64,000 bases of DNA from JAVJQS01 sp040218815 (GTDB lineage Bacteria > Bacteroidota > Bacteroidia > Flavobacteriales_E > Vicingaceae), in the NCBI GenBank assembly GCA_040218815.1, contig JAVJQS010000012.1, positions 50,109-114,108 on the forward strand, in the 5' to 3' direction. The notes under the pieces were generated by a model. It was not told where the DNA came from. It worked only from the letters and a program-made list of their open reading frames with translations, and did no database searches. Positions 8,444 to 17,574 of this stretch are shown piece after piece; position 1 is the stretch's first letter; each line of letters opens with the position of its first letter. A program made the position numbers and the translations under genes.

Positions 8444-10405
8444 ATGTTAAAAAAACTACTTTTTACCTTTTGTTTATTTTACATTACTTTTTCTTACGCT
8501 CAGTATAATGTTTCTACTTATTCTGGTAGTGGAATTACTGGACACATGGACGGCGGCAAGCTCCAAGCTCGTTTTGATAGACCCGTGGGCATTGCGAGTG
8601 ACAATGAAAATAACCTCTATATCTGCGATTTTGCTAACCATTGTATCAGAAAAGTTGATACTGCAGGTACTGTTTCTACCATTGCTGGATCACCAGGAAT
8701 AAGCGGCTTCGCTAATGGTGTTGGAACTGCAGCAAGATTTAATCAGCCTGGAGGCATTTGTCTTGATAACATTGGAAATATTTATGTCACAGATAATTTC
8801 AATAATCGCATTAGAAAAATAGATACTACTGGAAACGTAACAACAATTGTAGGAAGTGGCGCACAAGGATATGTTGATAGTACAGGATTAGATGCTGTTT
8901 TAAATGTTCCTCGCGATATTTGTATTGATTCATCCTACGATTTCCTCTATTTTGTTGATCGAAATAATGTGGTAAGAAAACTTGAGTTGGGTAATTCAAG
9001 AGTAAGCACTTTTGCTGGAGATGGTGTAGCAGGTTATATTGACGGATCTTCAGATACTGCTCGTTTTGACTTTCCAGCTAGTGTTGATATTGATGATCAA
9101 GGAAATATCTATGTTGCAGATCGGGAAAATCACGCGATAAGAAAAATAGATACCGCTGGTGTAGTTTCAACCATTGCTGGAAATGGATCTCCAGGATTCG
9201 CTAATGGCTCTTCGGCAATTGCTCGTTTTAACAGACCTGTTAATACTGATTTAGATGAATATGGAAATATTTACGTTTCAGACTTTAGTAATCGCCGGAT
9301 TCGGAAAATAAACACCAATAATATCGTTTCTACTTTTGCTGGTGACGGAATTACTGGCTTAATCAATGGTCCAGCCGATACTTCTAGAATAGGTGAAGTA
9401 TTTGATATTGAAGTAATAGACAGTAATACTGTCTTTTTTACAGACGCGTCTAATGATGTAGTAAGACTTATAAAGCAAGAGCCTTGCTCAGCTGTTTACG
9501 ATACTTTATCAGAAAGGCAGTGTGATTCATATACTTCACCATTTGGAAATTTTACATGGACAAGCAGTGGAATATATAATGATACAACTCAATTAAGTAA
9601 CGGTTGTGACAGTATAGTAACAATAGATTTATTGATTGATAGTAATACCACTGTATTCATTTTCGACACTACTTGCGGAACATATATCTCGCCAAGTGGT
9701 AAGGTATATTCATCAAGTGGATTATATCAAGATACAATTCCAAATGTGAATGGATGTGATAGTTTAATATCAATCTTCTTAACTATTAATTCAAATAATA
9801 ATTCATCATCTTCACTTACAATTACAGCATGTGATGCTTATGTAGCGCCAAGCAATAGAATTTATAATCAGAGTGGAACATACAATGACACTATTGTAAA
9901 TTCAAATGGATGTGATAGCATTATTACAATTAACCTAACAATTGATTCTATCACTAATGGTGTTACTCAAATTGGCAATAATTTAATAGCCAACCAGAAT
10001 AATGCAAGATATCAATGGCTCGATTGCAATAATAATTTTGCAAGACTACCTAATGACACAAATCAAAGCTTTTCTAGTTTTTATTCAGGTTCATATGCAG
10101 TTGAAATAAGAAACTCTTGTATAGATACATCTAACTGCATAAACCTAACCATTGTTGGAATCAACGAGCAATCCCAAGAAAAAAAGTTTAGCCTTTCTCC
10201 GAACCCAACTAGTGGTCGTATACTTCTTTCGGGTGAGTCCACTTTAAAGAATATCCAAATTTATTCTTTGTCTGGTTTAAAGATTAAGACAATTTTAAAT
10301 TCTAGAAATGAATTGGATTTGTCTTACTTACCTGAAGGCATCTACTTTTTAAATATTGAAGCTAAAAATCATTCTGAATTTAAAAAGCTAATTATATCAA
10401 AATAG
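8444..10405 (+). CDS. Secreted T9SS protein with NHL-repeat beta-propeller
   Basis: A 653-residue secreted protein with signal peptide MLKKLLFTFCLFYITFSYAQ. Residues about 25-345 are five to six NHL repeats, each of the form NxxGNIYVxDxxNxxIRKIDTxGxVSTIAG, which fold as a beta-propeller. Three GCDS repeats (about 40 residues each) follow, then a YQWLDCNNNF module and a type A T9SS sorting domain (LSPNPTSGRIL). The C-terminal half is closely related to that of the proteins at 3344 and 61170, although the N-terminal propeller is of a different family. It probably binds ligand or matrix at the cell surface; no enzymatic motif was seen. It sits between carbohydrate genes, without an obvious functional link. 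Confidence 0.85.
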   Translation: MLKKLLFTFCLFYITFSYAQYNVSTYSGSGITGHMDGGKLQARFDRPVGIASDNENNLYICDFANHCIRKVDTAGTVSTIAGSPGISGFANGVGTAARFNQPGGICLDNIGNIYVTDNFNNRIRKIDTTGNVTTIVGSGAQGYVDSTGLDAVLNVPRDICIDSSYDFLYFVDRNNVVRKLELGNSRVSTFAGDGVAGYIDGSSDTARFDFPASVDIDDQGNIYVADRENHAIRKIDTAGVVSTIAGNGSPGFANGSSAIARFNRPVNTDLDEYGNIYVSDFSNRRIRKINTNNIVSTFAGDGITGLINGPADTSRIGEVFDIEVIDSNTVFFTDASNDVVRLIKQEPCSAVYDTLSERQCDSYTSPFGNFTWTSSGIYNDTTQLSNGCDSIVTIDLLIDSNTTVFIFDTTCGTYISPSGKVYSSSGLYQDTIPNVNGCDSLISIFLTINSNNNSSSSLTITACDAYVAPSNRIYNQSGTYNDTIVNSNGCDSIITINLTIDSITNGVTQIGNNLIANQNNARYQWLDCNNNFARLPNDTNQSFSSFYSGSYAVEIRNSCIDTSNCINLTIVGINEQSQEKKFSLSPNPTSGRILLSGESTLKNIQIYSLSGLKIKTILNSRNELDLSYLPEGIYFLNIEAKNHSEFKKLIISK

Positions 10406-10410
10406 AAAAG

Positions 10411-10443
10411 TTTGATGTTATCCTTTTAAAGTATAACATCCAA
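10411..10443. terminator. Hairpin between convergent genes
   Basis: GATGTTAT (10414-10421) pairs with ATAACATC (10433-10440) around a short loop. It lies at the convergence of the NHL T9SS gene and the minus-strand SGNH gene and overlaps the 3' end of the latter. The flanking A and T runs make it a plausible weak bidirectional terminator. Confidence 0.45.
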
Positions 10444-11143
10444 AACGCTTATCGTAGCCATATTTCTCCTGAATTTCTTCGTTTGTCAGCGAAGTTTCAG
10501 AGAAAGCACTCTTTTCAAGAACAGCTAATTTTATTAATTCCTTTTCTGCTATTAGCTGTAATCGTGTTGATAAATGGACTTGATCTAAATAAAAATCATC
10601 TTTTATAATATTTTCATCATTCGAAAATACTTGATCATTCAAATCTAAAAAATTCAAGCTCTTCTTTTTAGAAAGCTCATTCAACAATTGATTAAAATAG
10701 GCCACTATTTGATTCTGATCTTTACGCCTTGATGGTGTTACATTCATGATGATAGGCTTCAAGTTATATTGTAAAATATATTCAATTAGGCTTTCATACC
10801 TTTCTAAGGAAGCCTCAACATTAGACTTGAAATCTAAACTAGACTTTTTAGAAGTTTCATCCCATGGATACCAGCCTTTTCCTAAATAAAATCGAGTATC
10901 AGGTTCTCCTAAAAATAATACCAGTTTACTTGATTCATTAAGCTCGAAAGTATTGAGAACTCTAGTAATATTTTTTTTGAGCTTTTTGAGGTTTTTATCA
11001 CTAATGAAATTCATCTCTTTACCTGCACCCAAAAAAATAGGGAAGAAATTGGAATTAAAAGAAAAAGCTCTACAGTGACTATCACCCAGAACAATAACTT
11101 TATTTGTAGTTACTTTTTTCTTCTTTTTTAAAAAATTGAACAT
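10418..11143 (-). CDS. SGNH/GDSL-type hydrolase-like protein
   Basis: A 241-residue protein with no signal peptide. SGNH-fold motifs are visible: block I VIVLGDSHCRAF (nucleophile S22) and block V YLDQVHLS (D187, H190); block III may be LFLGEPDTR. SGNH proteins are esterases or O-acyltransferases that remove or add acetyl groups, often on glycans. GDSH instead of GDSL is common in the carbohydrate-modifying branch. It is antisense to the surrounding surface-glycan genes, so it would be transcribed separately. A role in glycan O-acylation is inferred from context only. Confidence 0.65.
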   Translation of the reverse strand: MFNFLKKKKKVTTNKVIVLGDSHCRAFSFNSNFFPIFLGAGKEMNFISDKNLKKLKKNITRVLNTFELNESSKLVLFLGEPDTRFYLGKGWYPWDETSKKSSLDFKSNVEASLERYESLIEYILQYNLKPIIMNVTPSRRKDQNQIVAYFNQLLNELSKKKSLNFLDLNDQVFSNDENIIKDDFYLDQVHLSTRLQLIAEKELIKLAVLEKSAFSETSLTNEEIQEKYGYDKRFGCYTLKG

Positions 11144-11335
11144 CTCTCAAATTTCGGCATTTTAATAAACTTTCTAGTAAAAAGAAGTATAAATTCAAAA
11201 GAGCATTTGATATTGTAATAATAGCTTGAAATCTTTAATTTGGCAGTTATAATAGAGTAATTTTAATCACCTTAAATGCTAACGGAATAAATTACATTTT
11301 TAAGTGTTTCCTTTTAGCAGATTCCACTTTTACTT

Positions 11336-13585
11336 ATGTACATAGATAAAGAAGTTGACAAGTTTTTAATGCATAAAGACAATTCTGTTTTAGATGCCTT
11401 AAAAAAAATAGAAAGCACTCATGGCAGAATCGTATTTATTGTTTCCGATAAAAATAAATTAGAAGGTGTTGTTACTAACGGGGATATTATTCGATGGCTA
11501 GTTCAAAGTGAAACACCCAATTTATTTGCCAACATTATGGAAATGGCAAACAAAAACTTCATTTTTTCCAATAAAAATGAAGATGCCTCAAGCATTGCCA
11601 AAAAATTAGAAAAAGTTTTATTTATCCCTTTAGTAGATGAAGATATGCATCTATTCGCAGTGGCCTCTAGTCATTCTCCAAAGGAAGGATTTAAAATCGA
11701 TAATTTTCAAATTGGTCCTAATGCACCTGCTTTTATCATTTCTGAAATTGGCAATAATCACAATGGTGATATTGAAATTGCCAAGCAATTAGTTGATGCT
11801 TCAATAGAAGCAGGAGCAGATTGCGCAAAATTTCAGATGCGACAACTCAAACACTTATACCATAATGCTGGTGATTCCAATGATGCTTCAGAAAATCTAG
11901 GCTCGCAATATACCCTGGATCTGCTCTCCAAATTTCAATTGACCAATGAGCAATTATTTGAAATGTTTGATTATTGCAAGGAAAAAGGAATTCTTCCTCT
12001 ATGCACTCCTTGGGATTTAGTTAGTCTTCAACTATTAGAAGATTATGGCATGCCCGCCTATAAAATTGCCTCAGCAGATTTTACCAATTTAGAGTTGCTT
12101 GCAGCAGTAGCAAAAACAGGAAAAGTAATGATTTGCTCTACTGGAATGAGCACAGAAAATGAAATAAAGTCAATTGCATCATTTTTAGAGGAGCGTGGAG
12201 CAGCATTTATATTTTTACATTGCAACTCTACCTACCCTGCCCCTTTCAATGACATTAATCTCAATTATATGAATAAAATTCAGGATATGGCCAATGGTAT
12301 AGTTGGTTATTCTGGTCATGAGCGAGGAATAAGTGTTTCAATTGCAGCAGTGGCGATGGGTGCTAAGGTGATTGAACGACACATTACTTTAGATAAGAGC
12401 ATGGAGGGCAATGACCATAAAGCGAGTTTACTTCCTCACGAATTTAAAGAGATGGTGAAGGGCATAAAAGAAGTAGAAGAGAGTTTAGGCTCTGGGGAAT
12501 CGAGAGAGCTGAGTCAAGGTGAAATGATGAATAGAGTAAGCTTAGCAAAAAGTATAATTGCTGAAAAACCGATAAATAAAGGTGAAATTATTCAAGAAGA
12601 GATGCTGAGCATAAAAAGCCCGGGAAAAGGATTGCAACCTATGTATTTAGAAGAGTTAATTGGCACAGAAGCAAAAAGAAGTTTTCAAGCAGGCGATTTT
12701 TTCTACCCACGAGATATAGAGGACGAGATAGTTGAAGCGAGAGAGTATAAATTTAACCGACCTTGGGGCATTCCTGTGCGCTATCATGATTTTGATAAAC
12801 TTGCAAATAAGACCAACCTTAGCTTGGTGGAATTTCATTTGAGTTATAAAGATTTAGATTTAGATTTATCCTCATTTTTTGATCGTGAATACGAGTTAGA
12901 TTTTGTTGTTCATAGTCCTGAACTTTTTGCAAATGATCATACCTTAGATTTATGTTCTTTGGATGAGAACTATCGAAAAAACTCAATCAAAGAACTCCAA
13001 CGAGTTATTGATATCACTAAAAAAATAAATACCTATTTCCCTTCAACTAAAAAACCCCTAATAGTTACTAATGTAGGAGGCTTTACTTCTGATGGTTTTT
13101 TAAATAAAAATGAACGTACCGAGCGTTATAAACTGCTTTTAGAAAGTTTAAATCAGTTAAATCAGGAGGGAGTAGAAATTATTCCTCAAACTATGCCACC
13201 CTTTCCTTGGCATTTTGGAGGCCAGCAATACCATAATCTTTTTGTTCATGCAGATGAAATTGTTGAATTCTGTAAAAAGAATAACTACAGAATTTGCTTA
13301 GATACCTCACACTCTAAATTAGCAACTAATTACTATCAAGAGTCTTTTTATCAATTCATGGAAAAAACAGCTGAGTATTCAGCCCATTATCATTTTGCAG
13401 ACTCAAAAGGCACTGGTGGGGAAGGCTTGCAGATCAATGATGGTGAAATTGATTTCATTTCTATCGCAAAAGTGATCAACGAAAAATCGCCAACTAGTTC
13501 TTTTATCCCAGAAATTTGGCAAGGTCATGAGAATGGCGGTGAAGGAGGCTGGATAGCATTAGAGCGCTTAGAGGCCATCCTTTAA
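11336..13585 (+). CDS. NeuB-family ulosonic acid synthase fused to CBS, SAF and a TIM-barrel isomerase-like domain
   Basis: A 749-residue four-part fusion; ordinary NeuB/LegI/PseI is about 340-350 residues. Residues 1-110 look like a CBS pair (GVVTNGDIIRWL). Residues about 125-395 are the NeuB barrel, which condenses phosphoenolpyruvate with an amino-hexose to make a nine-carbon 2-ulosonic acid: FIISEIGNNHNGD, ADCAKFQM, PAYKIASADF, CSTGMST and GYSGHERGI are all present. Residues about 400-455 are the antifreeze-like SAF cap (AEKPINKGEII, SPGKGL). Residues about 470-749 resemble xylose-isomerase-like/AP-endonuclease-2 TIM barrels, with CLDTSHSKLA, HYHFADSKG and SFIPEIWQGHE as likely metal ligands. 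It heads the neuA-dapA-like-phyH run. The substrate is unknown; the sugar could be sialic, legionaminic or novel. Confidence 0.85.
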   Translation: MYIDKEVDKFLMHKDNSVLDALKKIESTHGRIVFIVSDKNKLEGVVTNGDIIRWLVQSETPNLFANIMEMANKNFIFSNKNEDASSIAKKLEKVLFIPLVDEDMHLFAVASSHSPKEGFKIDNFQIGPNAPAFIISEIGNNHNGDIEIAKQLVDASIEAGADCAKFQMRQLKHLYHNAGDSNDASENLGSQYTLDLLSKFQLTNEQLFEMFDYCKEKGILPLCTPWDLVSLQLLEDYGMPAYKIASADFTNLELLAAVAKTGKVMICSTGMSTENEIKSIASFLEERGAAFIFLHCNSTYPAPFNDINLNYMNKIQDMANGIVGYSGHERGISVSIAAVAMGAKVIERHITLDKSMEGNDHKASLLPHEFKEMVKGIKEVEESLGSGESRELSQGEMMNRVSLAKSIIAEKPINKGEIIQEEMLSIKSPGKGLQPMYLEELIGTEAKRSFQAGDFFYPRDIEDEIVEAREYKFNRPWGIPVRYHDFDKLANKTNLSLVEFHLSYKDLDLDLSSFFDREYELDFVVHSPELFANDHTLDLCSLDENYRKNSIKELQRVIDITKKINTYFPSTKKPLIVTNVGGFTSDGFLNKNERTERYKLLLESLNQLNQEGVEIIPQTMPPFPWHFGGQQYHNLFVHADEIVEFCKKNNYRICLDTSHSKLATNYYQESFYQFMEKTAEYSAHYHFADSKGTGGEGLQINDGEIDFISIAKVINEKSPTSSFIPEIWQGHENGGEGGWIALERLEAIL

Positions 13586-13624
13586 TCAAAACAATAATTA
13601 TATAAAAATAGATATTTGAAAAGC

Positions 13625-14332
13625 ATGAAAAACTTGGCAATAATTCCCGCTAGAGGAGGCTCAAAAAGACTTCCTAGAAAAAATATTAAATTATTAAATG
13701 GTAAGCCTTTAATTCATTACTCCTTAGAAGCAGCAGTTAACTCTGGAGTATTTACAGATGTAATTTTATCCTCAGACGATGATGAAATTTTGGAAATTGG
13801 TGCTAAAGTAAAAGGAATAACTGCGGAAAAGAGGGAAGCAAAGTTTGCAACAGATACCTCAAAAGTTATTGAATTAATCAAAAATATTGCTGATCGGCCT
13901 GGCTACACCGATAAGTATGATACGATAAGCCTTCTACTTCCTACTTGTCCGTTTAGAACAGCAAAGCATATAAAGGAAGGTGTTGAATTATTAGAAGAGG
14001 ATGATTTTTCCGTAGTAAGTATAAGCGAAATGAAAGACCCAGTGCAACTTACAGCTACTATGAATGAAAATAATCTTATTGATCCAAACGCAATTATCAA
14101 CCCATCCCCTTTAATTACCGGAAATACACGTTCTCAAGATTTTGATAAAATATATCGAGTAAATGGAGGGTTTTATACCGCTTGGATTGATAAATTTGTA
14201 ACAGTAGAAAACTTTTTTCAGGGTCAAACTAAAGGCTATGTAATTCCTCAAAAATACATGGTTGATATTGATGAGCCTTTAGACTTTGAATGGGCAGAAT
14301 ACTTAATTAAAAATAAACACCTTACATTATAA
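13625..14332 (+). CDS. CMP-sialic-acid-type cytidylyltransferase (NeuA family)
   Basis: A 235-residue nucleotidyltransferase that would activate a 2-ulosonic acid with CTP. It has the N-terminal signature IPARGGSKRLPRKN, the LLPTCPFR loop, FYTAW and the C-terminal acidic metal site DIDEPLDFEWAEYL. The ATG at 13625 is chosen because it gives the compact family start MKNLAIIPARGG; a TTG at 13616 would add three residues. It lies 39 bases after the NeuB fusion and 10 bases before the aldolase gene, so the three are probably one transcript. Legionaminic- and pseudaminic-acid cytidylyltransferases look alike, so the sugar is not specified. Confidence 0.9.
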   Translation: MKNLAIIPARGGSKRLPRKNIKLLNGKPLIHYSLEAAVNSGVFTDVILSSDDDEILEIGAKVKGITAEKREAKFATDTSKVIELIKNIADRPGYTDKYDTISLLLPTCPFRTAKHIKEGVELLEEDDFSVVSISEMKDPVQLTATMNENNLIDPNAIINPSPLITGNTRSQDFDKIYRVNGGFYTAWIDKFVTVENFFQGQTKGYVIPQKYMVDIDEPLDFEWAEYLIKNKHLTL

Positions 14333-14342
14333 TATATTATCA

Positions 14343-15293
14343 ATGAACTATACAGCACTTAGAGAAAAAATAAAAGGACCTGTTTGCTCGATTGTAACTC
14401 CATTCTTGGAAAATGACGAAATAGATTACAGCTCCCTTGAAAAATCGATTCATAAAATTTATGATGGTGGTGGACGAATCTTTTACGTGATGGGATACAA
14501 TTCACGTTATAGTGAACTTTCATGGGAAGAGATAAAAGAATTGAATGCTTTTGTAACAAAAAAAGTAAAAGACATTGATTCGGAAAACATAATGATAGTT
14601 GCTGATCCATTGCATTGCTCTACAAAAATTTCAGCCGAATTTGCACAACATGCAAAAAGCTGCGGTGCTGATATTATTTCTATCATTTGCAGGGAAAAAT
14701 ACTATTCAGATGATCAAATATTCGCTCACTTCGAATACATATCTAAAGCTTCTGATATTGGAATTTTAATTCACGAAATGCCATTCTTGAATGGTTACGG
14801 AGGCCCTGCTGTAAATTACACGCTAGAATTATTAGATCGATTAGCAGATATTCCTAGCGTTGTGGCACTAAAAGAAGACGCCAAAAATGATGAATTTTCA
14901 AAGCAAGTAATTGAATTGGTAAGAGACAGAGCTGCTATAGTTATTTCAGGGGGAGGTAAACGACAGTGGTTGCGCTTTGCGGATATTGGATGCCAAGCAT
15001 GGTTAAACGGCATTGGAGTATTTGACCCTCGACTTTGTGTAAAATTTTACGAATACTATAAAGCAGGAAATGAGGCAGCATACATGAATATCATTAATAA
15101 AGTAGAAATCCCTTTCTTTGAAGGGGTAGTTCAAAAGTATAGTTGGCATCTGGGAATAAAGGCAGCATTAGAAGCTGTTGGAACCATGAAAAGACATGAG
15201 CGTTTACCGATGTTAGCTTTGAATGATGAAAAATACAAAGCTGTAGAAAAGTTGGTAAAAAGTTTACCTATTGAAGAAGTTTTAAATCAATAA
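14343..15293 (+). CDS. Divergent DHDPS-family (DapA/NanA-like) aldolase or lyase
   Basis: A 316-residue class I aldolase of the DapA/NanA superfamily. The Schiff-base lysine is K177 in VVALKEDA. The other canonical active-site positions are altered: the GTTGE loop is replaced by GYNSR (residues 51-55), and the catalytic tyrosine of the YNxP motif is replaced by histidine in IHEMP (H144). It is therefore unlikely to be dihydrodipicolinate synthase and may act on a sugar acid. It sits between the CTP-transferase and the oxygenase with gaps of 10 and 2 bases, arguing for a pathway role. Reaction direction and substrate are unknown. Confidence 0.8.
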   Translation: MNYTALREKIKGPVCSIVTPFLENDEIDYSSLEKSIHKIYDGGGRIFYVMGYNSRYSELSWEEIKELNAFVTKKVKDIDSENIMIVADPLHCSTKISAEFAQHAKSCGADIISIICREKYYSDDQIFAHFEYISKASDIGILIHEMPFLNGYGGPAVNYTLELLDRLADIPSVVALKEDAKNDEFSKQVIELVRDRAAIVISGGGKRQWLRFADIGCQAWLNGIGVFDPRLCVKFYEYYKAGNEAAYMNIINKVEIPFFEGVVQKYSWHLGIKAALEAVGTMKRHERLPMLALNDEKYKAVEKLVKSLPIEEVLNQ

Positions 15294-15295
15294 AA

Positions 15296-16045
15296 ATGGA
15301 AGTATCAGACTTTACATTCCAAGGAAGTACAGAGAAAATTGATGAAATATTAACACTCTTAAAAGATTTTGGAGTAGTTATTCTTCCAGACTTTTTAGAC
15401 TCAGATGATTTAAACAATCTGAAGTCAGAATTTGAACTATTATTATCAAGTCCTGATGATGCATCTAAAAAGGAAACTCCATATTCAGACGGCAGAGCCA
15501 TAAGAATAACGAAGAAAAAGTTAAGTAAGGATTCTTACCCAGTTACCTGCAAGACTTTTAACTCCGAGTTTATGGAGTCGTTTAAAAATAGCTATCTCAC
15601 AGTAAAAAGCACCTTAAATGAAGAAATTTTTGTGGTGAAAGACGTTAAAGGCTCGAAACATATCGCTAATGACATGCATTTTGATGTGATTCCTACTTTA
15701 AAGTTTTTTATTTACTTGACAGATACTACTGCAAAAAATGGAGCGTTTACTTGTGTACCAAAATCACATTTGGAAACAAAAAAAATTAGAGAATCAGCTG
15801 ATAAAAAAATTAGTTTTAAAAATAGGGAGTATACTCGAGAGCTGAATTATAAAGAAGAGGATGTTTTTCCTATCGAAGGTCCAGCTGGCACACTTATTAT
15901 CTTCACCTCAGAAACTTTTCACAAGGCAGGGATTGTTTCAGAAGGCGAGCGAATGGTGATGAGAGGACATTCAAGACTTCCAAAATACGAAAGTAAAAAT
16001 GCTTCTTTAGGAATGAAAATAAAACATCTCTTCGGTATTAACTGA
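15296..16045 (+). CDS. Phytanoyl-CoA-dioxygenase (PhyH)-like Fe(II)/2-oxoglutarate oxygenase
   Basis: A 249-residue double-stranded beta-helix oxygenase. Iron ligands are H128 and D130 in MHFD and H209 in FHKAG; R223 in MRGHSR is a candidate for binding the 2-oxoglutarate carboxylate. FTCVPKSHLE is the usual PhyH strand before the catalytic region. Members hydroxylate or otherwise oxidise small molecules using O2 and 2-oxoglutarate. The ATG is two bases after the aldolase stop, so it is almost certainly cotranscribed. It probably oxidises a sugar or lipid intermediate of this locus (inference); such a gene is not part of known sialic-acid pathways. Confidence 0.8.
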   Translation: MEVSDFTFQGSTEKIDEILTLLKDFGVVILPDFLDSDDLNNLKSEFELLLSSPDDASKKETPYSDGRAIRITKKKLSKDSYPVTCKTFNSEFMESFKNSYLTVKSTLNEEIFVVKDVKGSKHIANDMHFDVIPTLKFFIYLTDTTAKNGAFTCVPKSHLETKKIRESADKKISFKNREYTRELNYKEEDVFPIEGPAGTLIIFTSETFHKAGIVSEGERMVMRGHSRLPKYESKNASLGMKIKHLFGIN

Positions 16046-16079
16046 TTCATGAATTCATTTTAACTAAGAACATGTTTCT

Positions 16080-17570
16080 GTGGGTGTAATAAAACGTCAA
16101 GGCATAAAAGCCTCTATAGTGACCTATCTGGGAGTCTTAATAGGTATAGTTAATACACTTTGGATTTATCCTAAATATTTAAAGCCTGAAGAAATTGGCT
16201 TAATTACTTTATTGATCAATATTTCACTAATTATTGCTCCCTTAGCTCAATTAGGAGTGAATGGTATTATCCTAAAGTATTACCCTTATTTTAAAGACGA
16301 TCCAAAAAAAGAAGGCTCCTTTATCTTTTTCATATTGTCCATTACCATTAGTGGTTTTCTTTTGGCCATGATTCTCCTATTCTTTTGCAGGAACCTAATA
16401 ATCAGCAGCTTTATTAAGGAGTCGCCTTTAATCATAGACTACCTTATATACCTTGTTCCTATTAGTTTTTTAATGGTGGTTCGTAATGTGGGAGATACCC
16501 TTGCTCGAGCCAGATATAGAATTACAGTTCCAAAAATTTTTAGGGAAATGGTCTACAGAGTTTTAGTAGTGCTACTAATTATATGTTTTGTGGCTATGCA
16601 TCTAAGCTTAAAGACATTAGTTATTGGATTTGTGGTCATTTTTTTCATCAATGCGTTGCTAGTGCTTATCTACTTAAATAAAATTCACAGCTTTAAGATT
16701 AATTTTAGTACTTCTATATTCAACAAGGGTTTTCTTCGTAATTCCATGCAATATGGTGGTTATGTTATTTTAAGCGGTTTTGCGAGCATGATTATCACCA
16801 AGATAGATAGTTATATGATTGGCTCTAATATTGGATTAGATGATACAGGAATATATACCATCGCGCTATATATCGGTTTAGCTATTGAAATGCCAAAACG
16901 TTCATTAAACTTAATTTCATTGCCCGTAATAAGTCAGGCAATGAAAGATAACAACATAAATAAAGTAGATCGTCTTTATAAGAAATCAGCTATTATTCAA
17001 TTAATAATTGGCGCACTTTTATTGACTTGTGTTTGGATCAACATCGATGATATCTTTAATTTAATTCCCAATTCTGAATTATACAGTAGAGGTAAATATG
17101 TAGTGCTTTTTATTGGATTAGCTGTTGTGTTTGATATGGCAACTGGTTTGAATAATGAAATTATTCTAATGTCAAATTTTTATAAATGGAACCTCATTAT
17201 CATGTTTTCACTAATTATTTTAGCCATTATAAATAACCTCATATTTATTCCGATGTATGGTATAACTGGCGCTGCAATAGCTACAGCAATATCAATATTT
17301 CTATTTAATATTTTAAAATATTCAATTGTTTACTATCATCTTAAAATTCAACCTTTTACAAGAAAAACATTAGTTACCTTGCTAATTACAGCTGTATTAC
17401 TAAGCATTGGTCTAATTCTACCAAATTTTGAAAATTCTATTTTAAACATTCTATACAAAGGTGCTTTCATTTCTACCCTATTTATTACCTTACATCTTTA
17501 TTTTAAAATTTCTGAAGATTTCAATGAGCTTGCTCAACAACTCTTCTCACGAATAAAAACTTACTTTTAG
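16080..17570 (+). CDS. Wzx-type oligosaccharide flippase (MATE/MOP superfamily)
   Basis: A 496-residue protein with about 12-14 hydrophobic segments and the RFT1/Wzx pattern: an early IKRQGIKASIVTYLGVLIG, a middle KIDSYMIGSNIGLDDTGIY and late SIFLFNILKYSIV. Such proteins flip undecaprenyl-linked oligosaccharides across the inner membrane. The start is GTG at 16080; an ATG at 16072 is out of frame and stops after five codons. The gap to the oxygenase gene is 34 bases and to the next glycosyltransferase four. It probably exports the glycan made by this operon. Confidence 0.85.
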   Translation: MGVIKRQGIKASIVTYLGVLIGIVNTLWIYPKYLKPEEIGLITLLINISLIIAPLAQLGVNGIILKYYPYFKDDPKKEGSFIFFILSITISGFLLAMILLFFCRNLIISSFIKESPLIIDYLIYLVPISFLMVVRNVGDTLARARYRITVPKIFREMVYRVLVVLLIICFVAMHLSLKTLVIGFVVIFFINALLVLIYLNKIHSFKINFSTSIFNKGFLRNSMQYGGYVILSGFASMIITKIDSYMIGSNIGLDDTGIYTIALYIGLAIEMPKRSLNLISLPVISQAMKDNNINKVDRLYKKSAIIQLIIGALLLTCVWINIDDIFNLIPNSELYSRGKYVVLFIGLAVVFDMATGLNNEIILMSNFYKWNLIIMFSLIILAIINNLIFIPMYGITGAAIATAISIFLFNILKYSIVYYHLKIQPFTRKTLVTLLITAVLLSIGLILPNFENSILNILYKGAFISTLFITLHLYFKISEDFNELAQQLFSRIKTYF

Positions 17571-17574
17571 CTTA

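Noticed and set aside
14343..15293. Annotation as dapA (lysine biosynthesis)
   Set aside because: The catalytic tyrosine and GTTGE loop are not conserved, and the neighbours are sugar genes.
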